Shown here piece after piece: positions 55,699 through 63,383 of a stretch of DNA of 64,000 bases. The DNA is from Aquimarina amphilecti (lineage in GTDB: Bacteria; Bacteroidota; Bacteroidia; Flavobacteriales; Flavobacteriaceae). Location: positions 62,001-126,000 of the forward strand of contig NZ_FOAB01000010.1 in the NCBI RefSeq assembly GCF_900109375.1, written 5' to 3'. Made by a program: the position numbers and the translations under genes. Below the pieces are notes generated by a model that made no database searches, had not been told where the DNA came from, and saw nothing but the letters and a program-made list of their open reading frames with translations. Every line of letters begins with the position of its first letter. The stretch's first letter is position 1.

Positions 55699-56199
55699 AA
55701 ATCAGCTTTATTTATTACAATTTTTGGTCAACAAACAAAGATAAAAAAACAGCCAAATGTTCAAAGCGTTTTATAACGTATGATTTAAAGAGTTATCAAC
55801 AATTAGTTAAGAACAAGACTAGAAAAATAAAAAAGCCTCTTAAAAGTGATTAAAACAGCCTTAAAATCGATTTAAGATTAAATTAATAATTTATATAATC
55901 CTTCAAAAACAAAGACAACACTTTGTAAACAAACACTTTAACATCAAAACAATATTTTACAAAAACATATATTCATTTTCTTGGCTAAAAAATAAATCTA
56001 AAGACAAACAACAATATTAAAATAATGTTCTCCCTTAACATCTTTACGTTTTCTCACCCAACACTTACGAATAATAAAAGCCTCTTAATTAAATGACATC
56101 ATTCACAATAATACAACCTACCTCCGTTAAATCAACCAGACTACAGATGTGGTCGAATTAAAGGAAATACACACAATCAACAAATTTAATTTTTTAAAA
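55699..56199. other. Divergent intergenic region between gyrB and the metalloprotease gene
   Basis: About 500 AT-rich bases. The gyrB promoter is near the left end. No open frame above 40 codons, no strong hairpin and no clear promoter for the metalloprotease could be recognised. Confidence 0.6.
55736..55764 (-). promoter_or_regulatory. Promoter for gyrB
   Basis: Minus strand: TTG at 55762-55764, 18-base spacer, then TATCTTTG at 55736-55743, an exact TAnnTTTG match. It lies 38 bases before the gyrB ATG. Confidence 0.65.
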
Positions 56200-57345
56200 A
56201 TGAAAACTAAAAATCTAATGAATTTAGGCAAAATTGCCTTTATCTGCCTAGGACTAGCTATGGGTTCTTGTACAAACGAAAATTTTGATGAAGAAATCAA
56301 CAATGAAGAAAACAATGATATCCAACTAGAAAAAAAATCTTTTCTTGGAGAAGCAATATACGTAGAGTCTATTGGTGATGGAGAATATCTTGCCGGGGAT
56401 GTAATCTATAACGAAGACATGTTCGATAATGGTGAATTTGACCTTAATCCCGTTCCTGGAGAAGTTGAAAAACTAGGACTAGCACCTGGAGTTACAAAAT
56501 GGCCCAACAACACAATTATCTATGTTTTAAGCAATAGTTTAACTTCTAACCAAAGACAGGTTACTCTAGAATCTATAGAGCAATGGTCTTCTAAAACTAA
56601 TATTAAGTTTAAAGAACGAACGAATGAAAATTACTATGTTACCATAAGAAATAATGGAGACAATTGTAATTGCGCAAACGCTAGTTTAGGAGTTCAAGGA
56701 AATAGAGGAACTATTAACATGGGAGTTAGAACTGGAACTGGAGTTATGACTCATGAAATAGGACATACACTTGGGTACTTGCACGAACAAAATAGAAGCG
56801 ATAGAGATCAATTTGTACGAATTTTCCCTGAAAACATACAAGATGGCGCGATAAGTCAATTTAGAATCAGTAATAACTCTGTAAACCCTGGAGCTTTTGA
56901 TGTGCAATCCATAATGATATACAGTAGCTTTACATTTAGCAAGAACGGACAACCGGTAATGCTTGAGTTAGATGGAACTCGCATTCCTTTTAACGGTAGA
57001 TTATCTGCCGGAGATATCGCTGGTACTAATTTACTATACCCTGGAGGAGATGATGGTGGTGACGGAAACGATATATGCGAAGGAATAGATGAATGGTCTA
57101 GAAACATTAGATATAATGTTGGCGACAAGGTTACGTATCAAGGTTTCTTGTACGAAAGAGATTTTAGTAGTTGGAATCAGATTGGAAAGTGTGGAGAGAC
57201 TCAACCGGCAGACATCTGTGATGGTATTGAATCATATAATGGGAACATAAGCTACTCATCTGGTGATCAAGTAACTTATAATGGTTATTTATACTTACTA
57301 CAAAGTAACAGAAGATGGTCTAATCAAGGTCGTTGCGGAAGTTAA
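56200..57345 (+). CDS. Astacin-type (M12A) lipoprotein metalloprotease with two C-terminal carbohydrate-binding repeats
   Basis: About 381 residues from the ATG at 56200, with a lipoprotein signal (lipobox MGSC); a GTG at 56149 would add 17 residues and no signal. The catalytic block HEIGHTLGYLHEQNRSDR has three His and the Glu of astacins, and the Met-turn is SIMIY. Two copies of a 40-residue CBM5/12-like repeat end the protein (DKVTYQGFLYE and DQVTYNGYLYL). Probably a surface-bound zinc protease that attaches to polysaccharide. Confidence 0.9.
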   Translation: MKTKNLMNLGKIAFICLGLAMGSCTNENFDEEINNEENNDIQLEKKSFLGEAIYVESIGDGEYLAGDVIYNEDMFDNGEFDLNPVPGEVEKLGLAPGVTKWPNNTIIYVLSNSLTSNQRQVTLESIEQWSSKTNIKFKERTNENYYVTIRNNGDNCNCANASLGVQGNRGTINMGVRTGTGVMTHEIGHTLGYLHEQNRSDRDQFVRIFPENIQDGAISQFRISNNSVNPGAFDVQSIMIYSSFTFSKNGQPVMLELDGTRIPFNGRLSAGDIAGTNLLYPGGDDGGDGNDICEGIDEWSRNIRYNVGDKVTYQGFLYERDFSSWNQIGKCGETQPADICDGIESYNGNISYSSGDQVTYNGYLYLLQSNRRWSNQGRCGS

Positions 57346-57381
57346 TTCTCAAAAAATCATCTTTTCTTACGTGATTAAAAC

Positions 57382-57411
57382 AATAGGGCTACATTACAAT
57401 GTAGCCCTATT
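57382..57411. terminator. Shared bidirectional terminator
   Basis: AATAGGGCTACAT pairs with ATGTAGCCCTATT over a TACA loop between the convergent metalloprotease and GG-leader peptide genes. Confidence 0.85.
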
Positions 57412-57475
57412 ATTATTTCAAGTTTTACATTCAAGAAATAGCATCTCTTAAACTATGTACAAGAAATGAATAATC

Positions 57476-57691
57476 CTAAAAGTTAGGACAAATAGGATCT
57501 GTACCATCCAAACAGATATAATCTCTTTGCACCCTACATACTTGTCCATTTACAATACAAGCACAAGGGCCGCCAAAAGGAGGTGCTCCAGGAAAAGTAC
57601 ACGCCGATGGAATAAATCCTCCGTTAATTGCTTGTTGCTCTTTTTTACTTAATTGCTGAGTCGCATTGAGTTTTAAAATGTTTTTTAACAT
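57476..57691 (-). CDS. Small GG-leader peptide, cysteine-rich (bacteriocin- or RiPP-precursor-like)
   Basis: A 71-residue protein. The N-terminal 25 residues form a typical leader: amphipathic LKLNATQQLSKKEQQAINGG, ending in Gly-Gly at 24-25, as cut by C39-peptidase exporters. The 46-residue core has six cysteines (31, 43, 45, 52, 60, 68) and is rich in Pro and Gly. No modification enzyme, PCAT transporter or immunity gene is in the window. It may be a secreted disulfide-rich peptide or an orphan precursor. Confidence 0.8.
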   Translation of the reverse strand: MLKNILKLNATQQLSKKEQQAINGGFIPSACTFPGAPPFGGPCACIVNGQVCRVQRDYICLDGTDPICPNF

Positions 57692-58211
57692 AACAGAAAA
57701 TTAAAATATACCGTGAAAATTTTAAAGATGCTCACGACTTACACCCTATTAATGAAACTGATAATTTGAGCTTGACAACTTAGAATGTTTTATTGCCCAA
57801 GGAAGTCTGATCGTAATATTTACCTAAAAACAACATCTACTGTTTAGACATCAATAAAAAATATTATCATATTAGATATTTAAAACGAACAATATCACAA
57901 TTAAAAACACAATAAATTCCTCATAAATCTAATTATAAAAGAACTGTAAATTCCCCAAAAAATAGTTAAACTTATTATTTTAACAACCAAGGATAATTAA
58001 CTCTTCATTCGAGAAAATCACTTACTATAACGCCACACTTTTTTTTTATTTACCATAGAGCTATCTCTATTAGCACAAAAGACTTCAGAAAAGATTTATT
58101 GACTATAAATACGTAAAAAACCCCAAGAAAAATTCTTGGGGTTTTACATCTCAATTAACTCAACTTTCAGCGACTCAAGCTGAAATTTTTAAATTTCTTT
58201 TTATTCTATTA
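57692..58211. other. Intergenic region between the GG-leader gene and asnB
   Basis: About 520 AT-rich bases with no open frame above 20 codons on either strand that resembles a peptide. It contains the asnB terminator at 58116-58145. The promoter of the GG-leader gene is not clear. Confidence 0.6.
58116..58145 (-). terminator. Terminator after asnB
   Basis: AAAAACCCCAAGAA pairs with TTCTTGGGGTTTT over a 3-base loop; T-tract in the minus direction. Confidence 0.85.
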
Positions 58212-59897
58212 TTATTGCACAACTTCATCTAATAAATACGCATCATCATGAACATTTGCTACTGCTCTACCGCTAGGGTCATTCATGTTTTTGAAAGCTT
58301 CATCCCATTCTAATGCTATTTTAGTACTACAAGCCACAGAAGGTTCTTGTGGAACACACAATGCTGCAGCATCACTCGGGAAATGCCCTTCAAAAATTGA
58401 TCTATAATAAAACTCTTCTTTATTTTGCGGTGTTTGTATTGGGAATCTAAAATGTGCATTAGCCATTTGTTCATCGGTTACCTCAGTCTCCACTACTGCT
58501 TTTAAAGTATCTATCCAACTATACCCAACACCATCAGAAAATTGTTCTTTTTGTCTCCAAGCTACACTTTCCGGCAAATATGACTCAAAGGCTTTACGAA
58601 TAACCCATTTTTCCATTCTTTCCCCATTAATCATTTTATCCTGTGGATTGATACGCATTGCTACATCCATAAACTCTTTATCTAAGAATGGTACCCGTCC
58701 TTCAATTCCCCATGCTGCTAAAGATTTATTTGCTCTTAAGCAGTCATACATATGTAACTTATCTAACTTACGAACCGTTTCTTCGTGAAACTCTTTTGAA
58801 TTCGGTGCTTTATGAAAATACAAGTATCCTCCAAATATTTCATCCGCTCCTTCTCCAGATAGAACCATTTTTACTCCCATAGATTTAATAACCCTTGCCA
58901 TTAAATACATAGGCGTAGAAGCTCTAATAGTAGTTATATCATAAGTTTCTAAATTATATATCACATCCTTAATAGCGTCCAATCCTTCTTGAATTGTAAA
59001 CTTAATTTCATGATGTATTGTCCCAATATGGTCAGCTACCTTTTGTGCAGCCGCTAAATCAGGTGATCCTTCCAAACCAACTGAAAAAGAATGTAATTGA
59101 GGCCACCAAGCTTCTTTAGTATCCCCAGACTCAATTCTTTTTTCTGAATATTTCTTTGCTATAGCAGAGGTAACTGAAGAATCTAAACCTCCCGAAAGCA
59201 ATACTCCATAAGGCACATCTGACATTAATTGTCTATGAACCGCAGCTTCTAAAGCATCTCTTACCTCATCAATACTAGTTTGATTATCTTTTACTGTTTC
59301 GAAATCAGACCAATCTCTAACATACCATTTTGTTAATTCTCCTTTTTTACTATCCAAATAATGACCTGGTGGGAATAATTCTATTTTTGTACAAACACCT
59401 TCTAGTGCTTTTAATTCTGAAGCAACATAAAAAGTACCATTTTGGTCCCAACCCATATATAAAGGAATAATACCCATATGATCACGAGCTATTAAATATG
59501 AGTCTTGCTCAGCATCATAAAGTGCAAAAGCAAAAATACCGTTTAGATCATCCAAAAATTGAGCACCTTTTTCTTTATATAAAGCTAAAATAACTTCACA
59601 ATCAGATTCTGTCTGAAAATTATAAGAACCATCAAACTTCTTACGAATTTCTCCATGATTATAAATTTCGCCGTTAGCAGCTAAAATCAACTTATTATCT
59701 TCACTAAACAAAGGTTGCTTACCAGATACAGGATCTACTATAGCCAACCTCTCATGAGCTAATATAGCTTTATCATCTGCATAAATACCACTCCAATCCG
59801 GACCTCTATGTCGTATCTTTTTCGACATTTCTAACAACTGAGGTCTTAACACATCTGCTTTTTCTTTTAATTCAAAAGCGCATACTATTCCACACAT
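58212..59897 (-). CDS. asnB: Asparagine synthetase B (glutamine-hydrolysing)
   Basis: A 561-residue enzyme. The N-terminal glutaminase domain begins MCGIVCAF with the nucleophile Cys2, and the RHRGPDWSG and ANGEIYNH motifs follow. The C-terminal synthetase has the PP-loop LLSGGLDSSVTSAIAKK. It makes asparagine from aspartate, ATP and glutamine. The length matches the class-B family and all catalytic residues checked are present. Single-gene unit. Confidence 0.96.
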   Translation of the reverse strand: MCGIVCAFELKEKADVLRPQLLEMSKKIRHRGPDWSGIYADDKAILAHERLAIVDPVSGKQPLFSEDNKLILAANGEIYNHGEIRKKFDGSYNFQTESDCEVILALYKEKGAQFLDDLNGIFAFALYDAEQDSYLIARDHMGIIPLYMGWDQNGTFYVASELKALEGVCTKIELFPPGHYLDSKKGELTKWYVRDWSDFETVKDNQTSIDEVRDALEAAVHRQLMSDVPYGVLLSGGLDSSVTSAIAKKYSEKRIESGDTKEAWWPQLHSFSVGLEGSPDLAAAQKVADHIGTIHHEIKFTIQEGLDAIKDVIYNLETYDITTIRASTPMYLMARVIKSMGVKMVLSGEGADEIFGGYLYFHKAPNSKEFHEETVRKLDKLHMYDCLRANKSLAAWGIEGRVPFLDKEFMDVAMRINPQDKMINGERMEKWVIRKAFESYLPESVAWRQKEQFSDGVGYSWIDTLKAVVETEVTDEQMANAHFRFPIQTPQNKEEFYYRSIFEGHFPSDAAALCVPQEPSVACSTKIALEWDEAFKNMNDPSGRAVANVHDDAYLLDEVVQ

Positions 59898-60119
59898 ATT
59901 CTTCTTTTTCTATTAATTGAGAAGTCAAAGATGCATTTATAGTTACATTATTTAAACACAAAACCATTTTTTGATTTCAAATTTAAACTAAAAAACAATT
60001 ATTGACATCAAAAAAAAACTATATACACACAAAAAACCTATCAAAACTATCAAGTTGTTATTTAACTCTTTTAACAGAATTTAAGGAGAGGATTAACATT
60101 TCCCATGTATGTTCCTACA

Positions 60120-60127
60120 TATCTTTA
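60120..60127 (+). promoter_or_regulatory. -7-like box for the DUF2911 gene
   Basis: TATCTTTA, one base from TAnnTTTG, 30 bases before the ATG at 60157. Confidence 0.35.
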
Positions 60128-60156
60128 CGACAATTAAGAAAATAAAATCACGAATT

Positions 60157-60690
60157 ATGAAAAAATCACTCTTCTTCGCTGTTGTTATGTTTTTAGGAAC
60201 AGTAAGCACTATTAATGCTCAGAAATTTGCAGGACTACAGAAAAGTCCAACTGATATTTCCTATGCAAAAACAGACAGAAATGCAAAACCTGACATTAAA
60301 GTAATCTATAGTAGACCTCAGAAGAAAGGTAGAACGATGCTTGGAGACAAAGTGCCTTATGGAAAAGTTTGGAGAACAGGAGCTGATGAAGCCACTGAAA
60401 TTAAACTTTTTAAAGATATGAAATTAGGAGATGGAACCGTAAAAGCGGGTACTTATTCTCTGTTTACCATTCCTGGTGAAAAAGAATGGACTGTAATATT
60501 AAGTTCCGATCTAGATGTATGGGGAGCATACTCTTATGACGAAGGTAAAGATATTGCTAGAATAAAGGTCCCTGCAGCAAAAGGTGATGAATTAGAAGCG
60601 TTTTCTATAGCTTTCAAGAAAGTAGATAAAGGATACCATATGGTTCTTGGATGGGAAACTGTAAGAGTAGAAGTTCCTTTTTACAACTAA
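60157..60690 (+). CDS. DUF2911 family secreted protein
   Basis: About 177 residues from the ATG at 60157 with a signal peptide (LFFAVVMFLGTVSTINAQ). A start at 60109 would add 16 residues in front of the signal. The block YGKVWRTGADEATEIKLFKD and the GTYSLFTIPGEKEWTVIL strand are DUF2911 signatures. The family is common in Bacteroidota and its role is unknown. Ends 18 bases before a terminator shared with the mini-gene array. Confidence 0.88.
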   Translation: MKKSLFFAVVMFLGTVSTINAQKFAGLQKSPTDISYAKTDRNAKPDIKVIYSRPQKKGRTMLGDKVPYGKVWRTGADEATEIKLFKDMKLGDGTVKAGTYSLFTIPGEKEWTVILSSDLDVWGAYSYDEGKDIARIKVPAAKGDELEAFSIAFKKVDKGYHMVLGWETVRVEVPFYN

Positions 60691-60707
60691 GATAAAGTAT
60701 CGCAAAT

Positions 60708-60740
60708 AAAAAGGAGATTGAAAAATTCAACCTCCTTTTT
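60708..60740. terminator. Shared bidirectional terminator
   Basis: AAAAAGGAGATTGAA pairs with TTCAACCTCCTTTTT (one mismatch). It serves the DUF2911 gene on the plus strand and the first mini-gene on the minus strand. Confidence 0.8.
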
Positions 60741-60796
60741 ATTTTTACAATAACCTTCTGACTAAAAAAGGTTAAATTATTTCACTGAAATAATAA

Positions 60797-60895
60797 CTAT
60801 CTGTGGATAGCATTACTAGATGCCCCTGGTAATTCTTTAAGAAAGTCCATGACAATCCTAAAAGTTAATCTGAATTTAGTGTAAAATAGCCCCAT
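60797..60895 (-). CDS. Mini-gene 1, 32-residue peptide of a new paralogous family
   Basis: ATG ends at 60895, TAG at 60797-60799. The peptide begins MGLFYTKFRL, has Phe at 12 and 18, and ends FLKELPGASSNAIHR. It is one of three peptides of exactly 32 residues in this array. In the last 15 codons it differs from mini-gene 2 by eight synonymous changes and one residue (Gly/Ser), clear evidence of protein-level selection. No signal peptide, GG motif or Cys. Function unknown. Confidence 0.78.
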   Translation of the reverse strand: MGLFYTKFRLTFRIVMDFLKELPGASSNAIHR

Positions 60896-61149
60896 AATAT
60901 TTCCAATTTATTTAGCTACAATATAATATCTAAAAGACTTTAAATCAACATTTTTAACAAAAAATGTAAGAACTTTTAGATATAAGGTTTTATTTAATCG
61001 ATTAAAAACCTAAATATCAATTGTACTAGTAAAATTTATTCCTACTTTTTAGTTTATTTATCAAATTAATCAAGAACTATATTCTTAATAAATTTAGACA
61101 ATATAGTATTATAGCGTTTCCCAAAAACTACACAATACTAATTAATCAA
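60896..61149. other. AT-rich spacer between mini-genes 1 and 2
   Basis: 254 bases without an open frame. It would hold the promoter of mini-gene 1, but no exact TAnnTTTG is seen; the best candidate is TATATTG about 25-30 bases before the start. An imperfect hairpin follows mini-gene 2. Confidence 0.55.
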
Positions 61150-61248
61150 TTATCTATGTATTGCATTACTGCTAGCGGAAGGTAATTCCTTTAAAAAACT
61201 CTTTAACGAATTAAAGTCTATTCTAAATATATTGTAAAAATATTTCAT
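61150..61248 (-). CDS. Mini-gene 2, 32-residue peptide of a new paralogous family
   Basis: ATG ends at 61248, TAA at 61150-61152. The peptide begins MKYFYNIFRIDF and ends SFLKELPSASSNAIHR. It has the aromatic N-terminal half (Y3, F4, Y5, F8, F12) and the conserved C-terminal half of the family. A near-consensus promoter (61275-61301) lies 26 bases upstream, so the gene has its own transcript. No known family recognised. Confidence 0.8.
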   Translation of the reverse strand: MKYFYNIFRIDFNSLKSFLKELPSASSNAIHR

Positions 61249-61274
61249 AATTATTTGATTTTTAAATTGTTATG

Positions 61275-61301
61275 CAAATATAAAACTCAAACGTAAATCA
61301 A
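61275..61301 (-). promoter_or_regulatory. Promoter of mini-gene 2
   Basis: Minus strand: TTG (61299-61301), 16-base spacer, TATATTTG (61275-61282) followed by C. The -7 match to TAnnTTTG is exact. Leader about 20 bases. Confidence 0.65.
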
Positions 61302-61613
61302 TGAAAAAAATTAACATGTAGAATTGAGTATTTTAGACATAAAACCACTTTTATACGATGTAGAAACAAAAATGCTTTAAAAACATTTACACAAAAAAGA
61401 AATTACTTACAAAAAACAGTATAGAATCAGGGGTGAATCCCCCTAGTATTTAAGAGTGTAGGCTCAAGGTTATTATTTTTCTTTGCTTCACCAGCATATC
61501 CTATTTATTTTAAAAGTTCTTAAACCTTTTCTAAAAACCCTACGAAACTGAGCTAAATAAAAATGATATGAAAGGTCATTTTTTTATAAAAACGATACAC
61601 AAAACTTATTGTA

Positions 61614-61647
61614 AAAAACAAAAGACTACAAACTAGTGTAATCTTTT
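61614..61647 (-). terminator. Terminator of mini-gene 3
   Basis: On the minus strand AAAAGATTACA pairs with TGTAGTCTTTT (one G-U pair) over a six-base loop and is followed by a T-rich run. It ends transcription before mini-gene 2. Confidence 0.75.
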
Positions 61648-61680
61648 ACTTATAAATTAATACGGGATATTGAACTTAAA

Positions 61681-61779
61681 TTATCTGCGCATTGCATAGC
61701 GAGAGGCACTCGGAAGATCCTTCACGAAATCAATAAACATTCTAAAATCAAGCCCAAAAATAGAGTATAAGTTTTTCAT
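61681..61779 (-). CDS. Mini-gene 3, 32-residue peptide of a new paralogous family
   Basis: ATG ends at 61779, TAA at 61681-61683. The peptide begins MKNLYSIFGLDFRM and ends DFVKDLPSASRYAMRR. It is the most diverged of the three but keeps length, the aromatic positions, LPSAS and the terminal Arg. GC content is higher than in the surrounding spacer. It has a terminator downstream. Confidence 0.78.
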   Translation of the reverse strand: MKNLYSIFGLDFRMFIDFVKDLPSASRYAMRR

Positions 61780-62074
61780 AAAAAACTGTTTTTAAATTAC
61801 TTATATAAAAGTAAAAACAACTTTCTGCAAAATCAAAAAAAAAGATAACTATCATTTAACAATTAGTTAAACACATATTTATCTACGTCAAAAAACCTAA
61901 ATCAAGAGCCAAGCAAAAACCAAAAAGAAAGTTTTATCTTACAATAATACATTTTAATAGAAGGGAAAATTCTTACAAAATTACGGTCAAACCATAATTT
62001 TAAAAATAAGCAATTATAAAACCGACCTAAAAACGTCAAAAACCATAAAGAAGATGTGCTTACCAAGGAGTTAA
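61780..62074. other. AT-rich spacer between mini-gene 3 and queE
   Basis: Holds a possible promoter for mini-gene 3: minus-strand TACTTTTA at 61806-61813 with a TTG at 61828-61830 (spacing 14). Otherwise nothing recognised. Confidence 0.5.
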
Positions 62075-62704
62075 TTATGGAATATTCAAGTACTTATGAG
62101 TCTGTAAAGACACCTTCCACTTGGGGTTTTTCATCACATAATCTACAATCAAAGGAATCATCTTTTCTCTAACACTCCATTCTGGTTGTAAATACAGTAC
62201 ACAATCTTTCGAAACTTGTGAAGCTTGTTCTTCAGCAAAATCAAAATCGCTCTTATTATATACAATACATTTTAATTCGTGAGCTTTACTATATATTTCT
62301 TTGGTAGGAAGTTTTACTTTTTTAGGCGAAAGACAAATCCAATCCCAATTACCAGTCAGAGTATACGCACCAGAAGTTTCTATATGAGTTTTAGCACCTT
62401 TACTCTTTAACCCTTTAGTAAGTTCAGACATATCCCAAGTAAGGGGCTCACCACCTGTGACAACAACTACATTACTATATTTCACTGCATTATCTACAAT
62501 TACACGTGTGGAAGTTGGTGGGTGAAGTGCTGCGTTCCAACTCTCCTTAACATCACACCAATGACATCCAACATCACAACCACCAATTCTTACAAAATAA
62601 GCAGCAGTACCCTTGTGATACCCTTCTCCTTGTATGGTATAAAATTCTTCCATCAGCGGAAGCATCCTACCTTCATTCACCAATTTCTCTGTACTTTCTT
62701 GCAT
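62075..62704 (-). CDS. queE: 7-carboxy-7-deazaguanine synthase
   Basis: About 209 residues from the ATG ending at 62704; an ATG ending at 62722 lies upstream of the promoter -7 box and is unlikely. The radical-SAM motif is CDVGCHWC (CxxxCxxC), preceded by TIQGEG and followed by VVVTGGEPLTWD. It makes the queuosine/deazaguanine intermediate CDG from carboxytetrahydropterin. With the -7 box at 62712, the transcript would be nearly leaderless. Confidence 0.94.
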   Translation of the reverse strand: MQESTEKLVNEGRMLPLMEEFYTIQGEGYHKGTAAYFVRIGGCDVGCHWCDVKESWNAALHPPTSTRVIVDNAVKYSNVVVVTGGEPLTWDMSELTKGLKSKGAKTHIETSGAYTLTGNWDWICLSPKKVKLPTKEIYSKAHELKCIVYNKSDFDFAEEQASQVSKDCVLYLQPEWSVREKMIPLIVDYVMKNPKWKVSLQTHKYLNIP

Positions 62705-62711
62705 AAGGATG

Positions 62712-62719
62712 CAAAGGTA
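62712..62719 (-). promoter_or_regulatory. -7 box for queE
   Basis: Minus-strand TACCTTTG followed by C, an exact TAnnTTTG match only 8 bases upstream of the queE start at 62704. Confidence 0.6.
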
Positions 62720-62772
62720 CACAACATTAGATAATTAAAGTTATAAATTCTATATGGAAAAATGATCTAACT

Positions 62773-63228
62773 TTAATTTTTTACTGCGACACATTCTATT
62801 TCAATTTTTGCTCCTACCGCTAAGCCTTTAGCAGCAAAAGTAGTTCTTGCAGGTTTCTGAGGGAAATACGTTTTATATACCTTATTAAAAGCAGAAAAAT
62901 CATTTATGTCAGAAAGTATAACCGTACATTTTACAACATCACTCATATCCATATCATGATGCTTTAATACATCCTTAATATTTTCTAATGTTTGTTTTGT
63001 TTCTTGCTCTATTCCTCCTGTTACCAACTTACGAGTTGAATGGTCCATACCAACCTGACCCGAAAGAAAATACAAATTACCAACTTGTACCGCATCAGAA
63101 AATGGAGCGTTCGATTTTTTTGGCTCATGAGTCTCATGAAAGGTAATAGAAGTATTCGAACCGCTATTAGGCGTACAACCAAACAAAGAAATGACCAACA
63201 TCAGCACTAAATATATCTTTTTCATCAT
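62773..63228 (-). CDS. RidA/YjgF family lipoprotein
   Basis: A 151-residue protein with a lipoprotein signal (lipobox LFGC) and a full RidA domain (about 37-150): QVGNLYFLSGQVGMDHSTR, CTVILSDINDFSAFNKVY and PARTTFAAKGLAVGAKIEIE with the conserved Arg of imine deaminases. Most RidA proteins are cytoplasmic; here the signal places it outside the inner membrane, where the substrate must differ. Confidence 0.9.
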   Translation of the reverse strand: MMKKIYLVLMLVISLFGCTPNSGSNTSITFHETHEPKKSNAPFSDAVQVGNLYFLSGQVGMDHSTRKLVTGGIEQETKQTLENIKDVLKHHDMDMSDVVKCTVILSDINDFSAFNKVYKTYFPQKPARTTFAAKGLAVGAKIEIECVAVKN

Positions 63229-63383
63229 TCTAAAACTTATAATTTATTACTTATAAAAGTAAACTATAATTTTCTACACCTCTTCATATTGATATAAAAA
63301 TTATAAATTTACCTAAAACAAAACCACATTCATTTCGATAGCATAAGTAAGATTGCTATTTTTATCAAAATTTACATCAACTT

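Larger units (their letters stand above)
61249..61680. other. Spacer between mini-genes 2 and 3
   Basis: 432 bases without a convincing open frame. It contains the promoter of mini-gene 2, a small hairpin AGGGG-TGAATC-CCCCT (61429-61444) that stands out from the AT-rich background, a plus-strand hairpin with T7 near 61561-61585, and the terminator of mini-gene 3. Confidence 0.55.

Noticed and set aside
61249..61680. Fourth, decayed mini-gene between copies 2 and 3
   Set aside because: Short frames there (8-15 codons) lack the LPSAS or aromatic pattern.
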